The notes beneath the pieces are model-generated. The model was not told where the DNA came from and made no database searches. It was given only the letters and a program-made list of their open reading frames with translations. Of a stretch of DNA of 26,482 nucleotides, positions 1 to 6,105 are shown one piece after another (position 1 is the first letter of the stretch; each line of letters opens with the position of its first letter). The stretch is from a virus. Made by a program: the position numbers and the translations under genes. The stretch spans positions 1-26,482 of IMG/VR virus record IMGVR_UViG_3300025073_000155. One strand, written 5' to 3'.

Positions 1-5
1 TCGTC

Positions 6-218
6 ATGCCCTGGAGCCTGCCGGCCGGCAAACGCAGCCTGTACCGGTGGGTGGACTCCGGCTTGCGCTGTGTCTCGTCGCGGCACCCGGAGAGCGTCTA
101 CCTGGTTTCGGCCTCGCAGCGCTGCGCCCGGGAGCTGCTGCGCATGGCGGCCGAGATGCACGCGCAGGTGACGGAGGAGGCGGGCAGCCGGCTGGCGACC
201 CTGGCCGGCGAGGAGTGA
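6..218 (+). CDS. Small protein of unknown function, possibly 5'-truncated by the window edge
   Basis: A 70-residue open frame from an ATG at the extreme left edge to a TGA. I do not recognise the family. The N-terminal third is rich in Trp, Arg and Ser; the C-terminal half looks like an amphipathic helix (RCARELLRMAAEMHAQVTEE). The frame stays open through the first few bases of the window, so the visible ATG may be internal and the true protein longer. Its stop is followed within three bases by the next gene start, and its last codons supply that gene's ribosome site, so the two are probably co-translated in the early operon. Confidence 0.5.
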   Translation: MPWSLPAGKRSLYRWVDSGLRCVSSRHPESVYLVSASQRCARELLRMAAEMHAQVTEEAGSRLATLAGEE

Positions 219-221
219 GTG

Positions 222-581
222 ATGCCGAGATGGCCCTACCAGTTTCGCATCGGCGATTTCGTACGGGTGCTCGCAGAGGGGCAGGCGGTGCCGAAGGGCG
301 CGGTGCTGAGGATCACTCAGGTACACGACAACCGCGAGGGCGCTGACCTCCTTTTCAACACGTGGGCCAGCCTGTCCAAGGAGATCCGGTTCTACCAGGG
401 GGTGCTCTTTGCGGGCGTGCACAGCCTCGGTGCCCCCGAGGTATGGGTGCCGGAGGACGTGCTGCGCCTTGCAGTGCCGCCGGATCCCAAAATCGGGTGC
501 GACACGTTCCGGTGCGAGCATACTGTGCTGGCGCGCTCTCACGAGGACGCGGAGCGCGCGGCCAAGGAGAAGCAGCGATGA
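222..581 (+). CDS. Hypothetical early protein, 119 aa
   Basis: The 119-residue product is not recognised. ATG 222 is chosen over GTG 219 because AGGAG (211-215) sits six bases before it. The first half alternates short hydrophobic stretches with turns ([33 protein letters not shown]), suggesting a small beta barrel, possibly SH3-like; this is inference only. A Cys pair ([10 protein letters not shown]) and a charged helical tail close the protein. It overlaps the Bet-like gene by four bases (ATGA), so it is translationally coupled to recombination and replication functions and probably acts in the early programme. Confidence 0.65.
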   Translation: MPRWPYQFRIGDFVRVLAEGQAVPKGAVLRITQVHDNREGADLLFNTWASLSKEIRFYQGVLFAGVHSLGAPEVWVPEDVLRLAVPPDPKIGCDTFRCEHTVLARSHEDAERAAKEKQR

Positions 582-1438
582 GTGTGACCGAGAAGGCGTT
601 GGCGCCCCTGCCGCAGAGCGGTGTGGCGCGTGTCGAGTTCACTGGGGAGCAGGTGGAGCTGATCAAGCGCTCGATCTGCCCCGGCGCCAGCAACGACGAG
701 CTGGCGCTCTTCCTGCACCACTGCCAACGCACGGGCCTGGACCCCTTTGCGCGGCAGATCTACGCCATTTCGCTGCGTGCCCAGCTGCCTGGCGGGGGAT
801 GGGGCACCAAGTGGCAGACCATGGTCGGCATCGACGGGCTGCGCCTGATCGCGGAGCGCACCGGCGAGTACGAGGGGCAGACCGGGCCGTTCTGGTGCGG
901 CCAGGACGGCACCTGGCAGGAGGTGTGGCTGGCCGCCGCGCCGCCCGCCGCGTGCAAGGTTGGCGTGTACCGGCGGGGCTTCCGCGAGGCCGTGTGGGGC
1001 GTGGTGACCTACCGCTCGTTCGTGCGCACTGGCAAGGACGGGCAGCCCTTGGGCCCGTGGTCCTCTTCGCCGGACAACCAGCTCGCGGTGCGCGCGGAGA
1101 GCCAGGCGATCCGCAAGGCGTTTCCGCAGGAGCTGCAGCAGGTGGAGGATGCCGACAGGGTCCAGGATGCGGTGTTCCGCATGGTCGACGACGCGACGGG
1201 GGAGATTACGGAGCGCGGGCCGGCCGGCAACAACGGTGAGAAGCCGCTAGCCTGTGCGGACTGCAAGAAGGAGCTCACGCCGGGGCAGCAGTTGGTAAGC
1301 TTGAAGGAGTTCGCCGTGCCCCTGTGCCCGGCCTGCCAGCGGAAGCGGATCCAGGCTGCCAGGCAACCCGAACCACCGCCGGCCGAAAACCTGGAACTCA
1401 CGCCGGCACCCGACTACGAGCCGGGCGCGGAAGGATAG
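578..1438 (+). CDS. bet: Bet/RecT-family single-strand DNA annealing recombinase
   Basis: A 286-residue protein with the lambda Bet layout. It has the helical element [20 protein letters not shown], then a [21 protein letters not shown] block matching the Bet 'VGVDGW..I' core, then the conserved RKAFP near residue 185. Proteins of this family anneal complementary single strands in phage recombination and usually work with an exonuclease, which is not visible here. The start is the ATG overlapping the previous stop (ATGA); the frame is open far upstream, but that stretch is covered by the gene at 222. A C-terminal tail carries C226-x2-C229 and C250-x2-C253, a likely zinc ribbon absent from lambda Bet itself, followed by a Pro/Glu-rich disordered end. 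Confidence 0.87.
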   Translation: MSVTEKALAPLPQSGVARVEFTGEQVELIKRSICPGASNDELALFLHHCQRTGLDPFARQIYAISLRAQLPGGGWGTKWQTMVGIDGLRLIAERTGEYEGQTGPFWCGQDGTWQEVWLAAAPPAACKVGVYRRGFREAVWGVVTYRSFVRTGKDGQPLGPWSSSPDNQLAVRAESQAIRKAFPQELQQVEDADRVQDAVFRMVDDATGEITERGPAGNNGEKPLACADCKKELTPGQQLVSLKEFAVPLCPACQRKRIQAARQPEPPPAENLELTPAPDYEPGAEG

Positions 1439-1475
1439 GGAGGAGGTTCGCACCACGCGCTTGACAGCAAGCACG

Positions 1476-1507
1476 GCCCGGCGGCCGCCCTCTCTAGGCC
1501 GCCGGGC
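1476..1507 (+). terminator. Perfect 11-bp hairpin between the recombinase and initiator genes
   Basis: GCCCGGCGGCC (1476-1486) pairs perfectly with GGCCGCCGGGC (1497-1507) around a 10-base loop. It sits in the 92-base gap between the stop at 1438 and the GTG at 1531. No T tract follows, so it is either a weak or Rho-assisted terminator, or an RNA element setting relative expression of the two modules. It is symmetric and could act on either strand. Confidence 0.4.
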
Positions 1508-1530
1508 ACTCGACCCCTGGAGAATCCCGC

Positions 1531-2502
1531 GTGGGTCACTGGGTCAAACTGTGGGTGGACATTGCGGCGGATCGCAAGATCCGCACGCTCACGCCAGCAC
1601 AGCGCTGGTGTTGGGTCGGCCTCCTGGCGTTGGCTGGTGAGTGCGACGACGATGGGCGGGCGTCCGGCCGGCTCGAAATCGTACCCGGCCAGGTGATGAC
1701 CGATGAGGCCATTGCCAAGTTCTTGGACGTGCCGCTGCCCGAGTGGGCAGGGGCACGTGATGCCCTGCTCTCCCTCCGTATGCTGGTGCTCGACGGCGAT
1801 GCCCTGGTCGTTCGCAACTTCTGCCACCGCCAGGTTTCCCCGCCGACTCAACGCTGGCGCCGCTGGCGCGATCGCCAGCAAAACGTTGGATCCAACGTTG
1901 GATCCAACGTTTGTCCAACGTTTGTCAAGCGTACAGAGGCAGAAGCAGATGTACATAAGCGGATGGTAAAACCATCCGCACCGGCTTCGCCGGGCGGCGG
2001 GCGGCGGGAGCGAACGGCTCCGCACGTCGGCTGCCTGACCCCGGAACAGCGCACCGAGATCCTCGACGCCCTTGCGCAGGTGCCGACCTGGAGCACGGTG
2101 CCGGAAGGCGAGTGGATGCTGTGCGTGAACACGCTGGCCAAGCGATATGAGCAGGACCCGCGCACCCCTGCTCTGCTCCGAGACGCCGCCCTGGAGTTCG
2201 CCTCGACGTGCGGACTGTGCGAGGGCAGGCCAGTGCGAGACATCCTCGGGTGGTTCCGCGGGATCGTCCGGCGAGTGATGAGGGATGACGCTGATGGAGA
2301 TGCGAGTGGACGTGGCGGGCATCCGCCGCCTGGACCAGGAGGCGGAGCACGTGATGGCGGAGGGCCGGCTCGAACACTTCGGGCCGGGAAGGTTGCTGAG
2401 CAGGCACGGCGCCGCGCCGAACTGGGAGGAGGCGGTGAGGCGGATCCTGGGGCGCTGCCCGCCGGACATCCAACACCTGCCGCCCCTGGAGAGGGAGGCT
2501 GA
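1531..2502 (+). CDS. Replisome organiser / replication initiator-like protein
   Basis: The 323-residue frame starts at GTG 1531 with CTGGAG about seven bases upstream. Its first 100 residues (HWVKLWVDIAADRKIRTL, CWVGLLALAGECDDDGRA, LLSLRMLVLDGDALVVRN) match the N-terminal winged-helix pattern of phage replisome organisers. These bind the phage origin and recruit the helicase loader, as lambda O does. Residues about 117-132 are encoded by the iteron cluster at 1882-1926. A second domain (about 165-250, 'LTPEQRTEILDAL' to 'ILGWFRGIVRRVM') resembles the C-terminal part of such initiators. After base 2285 the product becomes Gly/Pro-rich and low-complexity and overlaps the helicase-loader gene by 218 bases; that tail may be run-on translation. 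The direct downstream loader gene supports the role. Confidence 0.72.
   Translation: MGHWVKLWVDIAADRKIRTLTPAQRWCWVGLLALAGECDDDGRASGRLEIVPGQVMTDEAIAKFLDVPLPEWAGARDALLSLRMLVLDGDALVVRNFCHRQVSPPTQRWRRWRDRQQNVGSNVGSNVCPTFVKRTEAEADVHKRMVKPSAPASPGGGRRERTAPHVGCLTPEQRTEILDALAQVPTWSTVPEGEWMLCVNTLAKRYEQDPRTPALLRDAALEFASTCGLCEGRPVRDILGWFRGIVRRVMRDDADGDASGRGGHPPPGPGGGARDGGGPARTLRAGKVAEQARRRAELGGGGEADPGALPAGHPTPAAPGEGG
1882..1926 (+). repeat. Four AACGTT iterons inside the initiator gene: candidate replication origin
   Basis: Four copies starting AACGTT lie head to tail: AACGTTGGATCC at 1882 and 1894, AACGTTTGTCC at 1906, AACGTTTGTC at 1917. Periods are 12, 12 and 11 bases, close to a helical turn. The first two and a half copies also form a perfect palindrome (1882-1899). 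An inverted repeat GCTGGCG/CGCCAGC (1862-1868/1873-1879) lies just before, and a 9-bp hairpin just after. Lambda-type phages carry origin iterons within their initiator gene, which is the basis for this call. Confidence 0.62.
1959..1979 (+). other. 9-bp hairpin next to the iterons (origin element)
   Basis: GCGGATGGT (1959-1967) pairs perfectly with ACCATCCGC (1971-1979) around an AAA loop. It lies 32 bases after the last iteron, in the locally most AT-rich part of the initiator gene. It could be an unwinding, primer or secondary binding element of the origin. A chance structure inside coding sequence cannot be excluded. Confidence 0.4.
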
Positions 2503-3292
2503 ACTCGATCAACGCGTGCAGCGCTTCCTGGCCGGGCAGGCGCCGGTTGAGAAGACAGGGGCGCAGCTTGAGGCGGAGCTGCGCGAAGAGCAGGCTCGCG
2601 TGTTGGCGGAAGCCGCCAGGGCGCAGGAGCGCCTGGCGCAGCAGCGCGCGCTGATGCTGGAGCAAAGCCGCATCCCGGCAAAGCACCAGGTGGGCCTGGA
2701 GCAACTGGATTACCGGACGCATCAGGACGATGCAATCACCGCGGCGCGGGACTTCGCCGCCGCCGTGGCGGCTGGGAAGTGCCTGTGGTGGCTGGTGCTG
2801 CAGGGCGAACGTACAGGCGCCAATCCGGGCGGCAACGGCATCGGCAAGACCAAGATCGCGCTTGCGGCCGGCACGGACGTGTGCCGGGCGCAGGGGAGCG
2901 TGCGCTATTGGACGGAGGGGGCGCTACGCCGGGAGATGTTCCGGCGGCTGTCCCACCACGGCGACGGCGGGCTGGCTGGCCTGGTCGAGGAACTGTGCGG
3001 GGTGCGATTGCTGATCCTCGACAACATGGGCATCGACGCCGGCTTCTCCCGACGCGGCGGCGAGACGGAGAGTGAGTTCGTGCGCGGCCAGCTCCTGGAC
3101 ATCCTGGCGACCCGTGAGGAGCAGGACCTGGCTGTGATGATCACCACGAACCTGTGCCCGGACGAGTTCGACGCGCGCTACGGCAGCGACGTGTGGTCGC
3201 GCGTGTTCGGGATGACGCAGCGGCGCCCGTCCGGGGGGTGGATCGCCTTCACCGGCCCGGACTTGCGTGAGGGATGGGGGCCCCATGCCTGA
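2285..3292 (+). CDS. DnaC/IstB-like AAA+ helicase loader
   Basis: A 335-residue ATPase. A helical, probably coiled-coil N-terminal part (about 66-125) precedes an AAA+ core. The core has Walker A GGNGIGKT (182-189), Walker B LLILDN (242-247), a sensor-1-like TTNL (287-290) and a candidate arginine finger in WSRVFGM (R306). This is the arrangement of DnaC-type loaders that place the replicative helicase at an origin. Walker B ends in DN rather than the more usual DE/DD. The ATG at 2285 is inside the initiator gene; the N-terminal sequence looks like real protein, so I keep this start although the overlap of 218 bases is unusual. Together with the initiator and iterons it makes a complete replication-initiation module. 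Confidence 0.82.
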   Translation: MTLMEMRVDVAGIRRLDQEAEHVMAEGRLEHFGPGRLLSRHGAAPNWEEAVRRILGRCPPDIQHLPPLEREAELDQRVQRFLAGQAPVEKTGAQLEAELREEQARVLAEAARAQERLAQQRALMLEQSRIPAKHQVGLEQLDYRTHQDDAITAARDFAAAVAAGKCLWWLVLQGERTGANPGGNGIGKTKIALAAGTDVCRAQGSVRYWTEGALRREMFRRLSHHGDGGLAGLVEELCGVRLLILDNMGIDAGFSRRGGETESEFVRGQLLDILATREEQDLAVMITTNLCPDEFDARYGSDVWSRVFGMTQRRPSGGWIAFTGPDLREGWGPHA

Positions 3293-3581
3293 CCTGGAGA
3301 TCCCGCCGAACTGGACGGCCCTGGACGGCCGGCGATCGCGAGACGTGCTCGAGGTGGGGGATCGTCTCTGGACGCCACGCTGGTGGCGGGGCGGCTCGTC
3401 GTACGGAGAGATGGTGACGAGTGCCTACCTGGCGCTCACGCCGCCCGGCAGCCCGCCGGTGCTCGGTGGGTGGGTGGAGGATTGGCTGGTGCTGCAGCGG
3501 CGGTTGGGCGAAGACGCAGGGCCGGCCGCGTCGGTCGCTGAGCTGGTGGCGCCGGCGCCTGCGGTGGGGTCGGTGGAATGA
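3285..3581 (+). CDS. Hypothetical early protein, 98 aa
   Basis: A 98-residue product starting at ATG 3285, eight bases inside the helicase-loader gene, with a G-rich ribosome site (GGGGG) just upstream. The family is not recognised. The N-terminal two-thirds is Trp- and Tyr-rich (PPNWTALDG, LWTPRWWRGGSSYGEM, GGWVEDWLVLQRRL), suggesting a small compact fold; the end is Ala/Pro/Val-rich and probably disordered. It overlaps the resolvase-like gene by four bases (ATGA). The in-frame GTG at 3267 would add six residues and has a poorer ribosome site. Confidence 0.62.
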   Translation: MPDLEIPPNWTALDGRRSRDVLEVGDRLWTPRWWRGGSSYGEMVTSAYLALTPPGSPPVLGGWVEDWLVLQRRLGEDAGPAASVAELVAPAPAVGSVE

Positions 3582-4504
3582 GCACCTTTCTGGGCATAGA
3601 CCCCGGGCTCTCAGGCGCGCTGGTACTACTGTCGGCGGAGGGGCGCATCCTCGAGCGGTCGGTCATGCCCGTGGTGACGATCCAGACGACGCGGCGGCGT
3701 GAGGGCCGGACAGTGCCGGGCAGCCGGGGCACCCTAGCCCACCCCGACGCCTGCGCCAGCCTGCGCGTGCTGCTCGGCGCGGCCCACCTGTCCACATACG
3801 GGGTGGCGGGTGGCGCTGCGCATTCTCGGGGGCGAGGTGGATGGCCGCCTGCAGGTACGATTTCGCCAGTGGTGCCCACGCTGCCGCAAGGTGGTTCAGC
3901 ACACGATCTGGGCCGACTTCGACCGGCTCGCGGAGGTGCTCTCCTGGCAAGCCGGCGTCGGCACGGAGAGCGTCGAGGTGGCGGCGTGAGGCGCACCGTG
4001 GTTCGCGTGCCAGACGACGACGGGAGTGACGAAATGAGCAAGATCGAGGAAGTGCCGGTCAATTTCAAAACTTCGGACGGGCTGGGGTTCGCTGACATCG
4101 GTGCTGCTACTCGGCACCAGGCCGTGCTCGATGCCATGGGCCAGTTACAGGAGGCGCAGCGGGCGTGGGAGATTGCGCTGGCGAATGAGCAACTCACCGC
4201 TGACGGACAGCCATTCAGTTGGCGCCACGACGAGTACTGGTGGCTTGCGGCTCCGTGTCTTGGCCTGTCTACCCTGGGGACAGTCCGGTTCTACTACGAC
4301 TCGCGCGTCGAGCTAGACTTGTGCGGTCACGTCTGCATCCGAAGACCGGGCGACGCTGACAAGATGAAGGTCGTCTTTCGTGTCGGGCAGCTCTACGCCA
4401 ATCGAAAGGCGGCGTTGCGTGCCTTGCTCGAGCAGCAAGAGATGGAGCTGCGTTGGCAGCAGGAAGACCATGCCAAGGTGCGTGCAGAGATGTGCCATAG
4501 CTGA
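3578..4504 (+). CDS. Composite frame: truncated RuvC-like resolvase N-terminus running in frame into an unrelated gene
   Basis: The frame starts with ATGA coupling to the previous gene. Its first residues (MSTFLGIDPGLSGALVLL) are the RuvC/RNase H-fold first strand, including the first catalytic Asp (D8) and the glycine-rich turn. RuvC enzymes cut Holliday junctions and need further acidic residues (a Glu in the middle, two Asp near the end). None is found: after about residue 70 the frame becomes Arg/Gly/Pro-rich filler, while a protein-like sequence appears in another frame (3810-3989). From codon 153 (ATG 4034) this frame again looks like natural protein. I read this as a resolvase gene broken by deletion, followed by an independent gene in the same frame. 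A true 308-residue fusion is possible but less likely. Confidence 0.45.
   Translation: MSTFLGIDPGLSGALVLLSAEGRILERSVMPVVTIQTTRRREGRTVPGSRGTLAHPDACASLRVLLGAAHLSTYGVAGGAAHSRGRGGWPPAGTISPVVPTLPQGGSAHDLGRLRPARGGALLASRRRHGERRGGGVRRTVVRVPDDDGSDEMSKIEEVPVNFKTSDGLGFADIGAATRHQAVLDAMGQLQEAQRAWEIALANEQLTADGQPFSWRHDEYWWLAAPCLGLSTLGTVRFYYDSRVELDLCGHVCIRRPGDADKMKVVFRVGQLYANRKAALRALLEQQEMELRWQQEDHAKVRAEMCHS
3810..3989 (+). CDS. Small CxxC protein of 59 aa in an alternate frame
   Basis: From GTG 3810 a 59-residue product reads VALRILGGEVDGRL, then FRQWCPRCRKVVQHTIWADF and DRLAEVLSWQ. Its balanced composition and one zinc-knuckle half (C22-x2-C25, with H31) look more like real protein than the run-on resolvase frame over the same bases. 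There is no strong ribosome site, so its true start may lie upstream or it may be the 3' part of a gene joined to the resolvase by deletion. Its TGA overlaps a GTG (3986) in the next frame as GTGA, a coupling pattern common in this window. Confidence 0.4.
   Translation: MALRILGGEVDGRLQVRFRQWCPRCRKVVQHTIWADFDRLAEVLSWQAGVGTESVEVAA
4034..4504 (+). CDS. Hypothetical protein, 156 aa
   Basis: ATG 4034 is preceded by GGGAG at a good distance (about seven bases). The product is not recognised. It has an Ala/Gln-rich helix (QAVLDAMGQLQEAQRAWEIA), a central beta-like part (WLAAPCLGLSTLGTVRFYY, RVELDLCGHVCI) and a long charged helix at the end (ALRALLEQQEMELRWQQEDH). The coding sequence looks visibly less GC-rich than its neighbours, which may mark recent acquisition. 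An alternative start is GTG 3986, which overlaps the stop of the small gene before it. It sits in the early region between the resolvase remnant and the ASCH gene. Confidence 0.6.
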   Translation: MSKIEEVPVNFKTSDGLGFADIGAATRHQAVLDAMGQLQEAQRAWEIALANEQLTADGQPFSWRHDEYWWLAAPCLGLSTLGTVRFYYDSRVELDLCGHVCIRRPGDADKMKVVFRVGQLYANRKAALRALLEQQEMELRWQQEDHAKVRAEMCHS

Positions 4505-4527
4505 GCGCGCTCGGGAGGAGTGACTCG

Positions 4528-5076
4528 ATGAGGATCAAGGCGATTTCACGCTGGCAACCGTGGGCTAGCTTGATGTCACTGGGGTACAAGCGGTTCGAGA
4601 CGCACTCGTGGAAGCCACCGGCAAGTCTGTTGCGCCCCGGCGACCTCCTGGGCATTCATGCCGCCAAGAGCCGGGAGGGCATGCACGCCTGCTGCCGCGA
4701 GCCCATCTGCGACTACCTGGAAGCCGCTGGCTACAGGCCGATGGTCCGCGAGCGCCGCCACGGCCGGGACGTCTGCCTCACCGACCTGGGCTACCAGTTG
4801 CCGGTGGGCGCCGTGCTGTGCATCGTGCGCTATGAGGGCGCTTGCCCCACCACGCACATCGAGAGCTGCCCCGCCTGGCGCGACGAGGAGCGCCCCCTGG
4901 GTGACTACTCCCCGGGCCGTTGGGCGTGGAGAACCACGATGCTCATGGTTCTCCGGGAGCCGATCCCTGCACGCGGCGCTCAGGGCCTGTGGGATTGGGA
5001 TCTGCCAGACGACCTGAGCACCCTCATGCACATTCGTTTGGCAGCGACTGCCGACCCGGCGGGGCGGAGGCTGTAG
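4528..5076 (+). CDS. ASCH-domain (PUA-like) protein
   Basis: A 182-residue protein whose start has a strong ribosome site (GGGAGGAG, 4513-4520). The opening ISRWQPWASLMSLGYKRFET followed by LLGIHAAK is the hallmark of phage ASCH proteins. The end (GRWAWRTTMLMVLREPIP, ARGAQGLWDW) also matches their usual C-terminus. ASCH domains have an RNA-binding PUA-like beta barrel and have been proposed to act on RNA or modified nucleotides; some relatives are nucleoside hydrolases or amidohydrolases. The exact substrate cannot be read from the sequence. It is followed one base after its stop by the HTH gene, so the two are co-transcribed. Confidence 0.8.
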   Translation: MRIKAISRWQPWASLMSLGYKRFETHSWKPPASLLRPGDLLGIHAAKSREGMHACCREPICDYLEAAGYRPMVRERRHGRDVCLTDLGYQLPVGAVLCIVRYEGACPTTHIESCPAWRDEERPLGDYSPGRWAWRTTMLMVLREPIPARGAQGLWDWDLPDDLSTLMHIRLAATADPAGRRL

Positions 5077-5077
5077 C

Positions 5078-5446
5078 TTGGCGATCACGCAGAGCGGGCT
5101 GGAGACCATCCTGGCTGAGTGCGAGGCGGCCGGGTGTCCGACGACGGAGCTGCAGGCGATGGAGCTCTACCTGCTCGGATGCAGCGCACGCATGATGGGC
5201 CAGGCGCTGCAGTGCTCTCATACCTGGGCCTGGCAGCTCGTCACGCGCGCCCGCAGCCGGCTTGTCGCCCGCCTCGAGCGGGGGGAAGCCGCTGGTGGGT
5301 TCGGCAGCGTGGAGGAGTTCCGTCGCTGGCTGGCGCATGCTGTGCGCGAGGATGTCGAGGAGATCGTGGTGCGCTGCCTCCAGCGCGGTGACGAGGAGAG
5401 CTATACCGTGCTGGAGTTCTGGCGGCCGGCAACCCTGGGGCACTGA
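5078..5446 (+). CDS. Sigma region 4-like helix-turn-helix protein, candidate late regulator
   Basis: A 122-residue product read from TTG 5078, with CGGGGCGGAGG just upstream inside the previous gene. Residues about 24-65 (TTELQAMELYLLGCSARMMG, then ALQCSHTWAWQLVTRARSRL) follow the sigma70 region 4/LuxR-type pattern: helix, HTH and an Arg-rich recognition helix. The remainder is acidic helix (REDVEEIVVRCLQRGDEE). Small proteins of this type directly before the terminase genes are often late-gene activators in phages (ArpU/RinA-like position). It lies just ahead of the two strong promoters and hairpin array, so control of late transcription is a reasonable inference. The specific family is not certain. 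Confidence 0.62.
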   Translation: MAITQSGLETILAECEAAGCPTTELQAMELYLLGCSARMMGQALQCSHTWAWQLVTRARSRLVARLERGEAAGGFGSVEEFRRWLAHAVREDVEEIVVRCLQRGDEESYTVLEFWRPATLGH

Positions 5447-5479
5447 CCGCGCGCCGGGTGGCAGTTGCCGGGGCGGGGC

Positions 5480-5509
5480 TTGACAACACGGGCGGTCTCG
5501 GTTTACAAT
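5480..5509 (+). promoter_or_regulatory. Sigma70-type promoter P1
   Basis: TTGACA (5480-5485, perfect -35) and TACAAT (5504-5509, five of six at -10) are separated by 18 bases. A transcript would begin near 5516, immediately before the first of the closely spaced hairpins. It lies 34 bases after the HTH gene. It is the best -35 match I found in the window. Confidence 0.78.
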
Positions 5510-5515
5510 GGCAGT

Positions 5516-5660
5516 AGGAGGGCTTGCGTCTCTCTGCACGGTAGGCGCAGGCCCTCGTGCATTTCGGGGATCGCGGCTGAAAGCGATCCCCTGGGCCGCA
5601 TCCTCCCGGCCCACAGCCCCGGAGATCGGGTCGTGGCGGCGGCCCGATCTCCGGGGTGCT
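5516..5660 (+). ncRNA. Candidate structured leader or noncoding RNA from P1
   Basis: Right after the predicted P1 start are four hairpins with almost no space between them. H1 is 5518-5528/5546-5556 (11 bp, one G-U). H2 is 5566-5574/5583-5591 (9 bp perfect). H3 is 5593-5598/5607-5612 (6 bp). H4 is 5617-5630/5643-5656 (14 bp perfect, 12-base loop). No protein-like reading frame with a ribosome site is seen here. H4 could serve as the terminator although only TGCTCTGTT follows. The layout recalls the lambda pR' 6S RNA leader controlled by Q. A pac/cos recognition region before TerS is the main alternative. No known RNA family was recognised. Confidence 0.5.
5617..5656 (+). terminator. 14-bp perfect hairpin, possible leader terminator
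   Basis: CCCCGGAGATCGGG (5617-5630) is fully complementary to CCCGATCTCCGGGG (5643-5656). It is the longest perfect stem found in the window. There is no run of T, only TGCTCTGTT, so intrinsic termination would be weak unless helped. Placement about 100 bases into the P1 transcript is what a conditional late terminator would show. Confidence 0.45.
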
Positions 5661-5713
5661 CTGTTCCCCGGCAGGCGAGCATCCGGGCAGCGCGCCGGCA
5701 CCCCTCAGCGCTG

Positions 5714-5759
5714 GCCCCCGGTGATTCTGGGGGCGGTGCGGGTGCCAGAGAACCCGCAC
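5714..5759 (+). other. Two further hairpins immediately before promoter P2
   Basis: GCCCCC/GGGGGC (5714-5719/5729-5734, 9-base loop) is followed one base later by GTGCGGGT/ACCCGCAC (5736-5743/5752-5759, 8-base loop). They end six bases before the P2 -35 box and could insulate P2 from P1 transcription or bind a regulator or terminase. Confidence 0.4.
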
Positions 5760-5764
5760 GGCGC

Positions 5765-5794
5765 TTGACTTTTTCGGTAGTTTCGTGGTAAAAT
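5765..5794 (+). promoter_or_regulatory. Sigma70-type promoter P2 with extended -10
   Basis: TTGACT (5765-5770) and TAAAAT (5789-5794) have an 18-base spacer, and TGG directly before the -10 gives an extended -10 element. Transcription would begin near 5801, leaving a leader of about 60 bases before ATG 5864. It is the most likely driver of the packaging and head genes. The surrounding sequence is locally AT-rich in a GC-rich genome, which adds support. Confidence 0.8.
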
Positions 5795-5863
5795 ATGAGG
5801 GCAGAGTTGACCCCGGCGCTGCGGCAAACAGCCCGGGGCGCGGCACCGAGATGGAGGTCTCGA

Positions 5864-6103
5864 ATGCGATCTGATTCTACCACGCAAGCTATCCTCTTGT
5901 CCATGCCGGCGTCCGGCCCGGCCGTGAAGCGTTTCGCCCCCACGGCACCGAAGGTCCGGGCCTGCATCGCCTCGGCGCGCGAAGCGATCGGCACCATCGA
6001 GCCGGGCATGCGTCTCGTCGGTCTGACGAAGGGGCAGTTTGGGCAGATCGACATCCTGCGCGCCATCGCGCTGCACGTCCGGCAGCACATCCTCCAAGAG
6101 TAG
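5864..6103 (+). CDS. Small conserved-looking phage protein, 79 aa
   Basis: ATG 5864 has GGAGGT (5853-5858) five bases before it. The longer frame from ATG 5795 is rejected because that codon precedes the predicted P2 start site. The C-terminal half (AIGTIEPGMRLVGLTKGQFG, QIDILRAI) has the 'TKGQFs-ID/L-L' pattern I recall from uncharacterised phage proteins near terminases, where the protein tends to be longer, so this copy may be short. That is a weak memory-based link. It is the first gene of the late operon, two bases before the TerS start. Confidence 0.6.
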   Translation: MRSDSTTQAILLSMPASGPAVKRFAPTAPKVRACIASAREAIGTIEPGMRLVGLTKGQFGQIDILRAIALHVRQHILQE

Positions 6104-6105
6104 CC

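Noticed and set aside
362-577. Long N-terminal extension of the annealing protein
   Set aside because: The stretch lies over the 119-residue gene in another frame and does not resemble Bet; ATGA coupling at 578 is better.
1461-1466. TTGACA before the initiator gene as a promoter
   Set aside because: No -10-like hexamer occurs 16-19 bases downstream; that stretch is the GC-rich hairpin.
4590-4606. tRNA T-loop-like GGTTCGAGAC
   Set aside because: No matching acceptor, D or anticodon stems; it lies in the conserved ASCH coding motif.
5795-5863. Upstream ATG extending the 79-residue gene to 102 residues
   Set aside because: The ATG directly follows the P2 -10 box, so it precedes the transcript start, and it lacks a ribosome site; GGAGGT supports ATG 5864.
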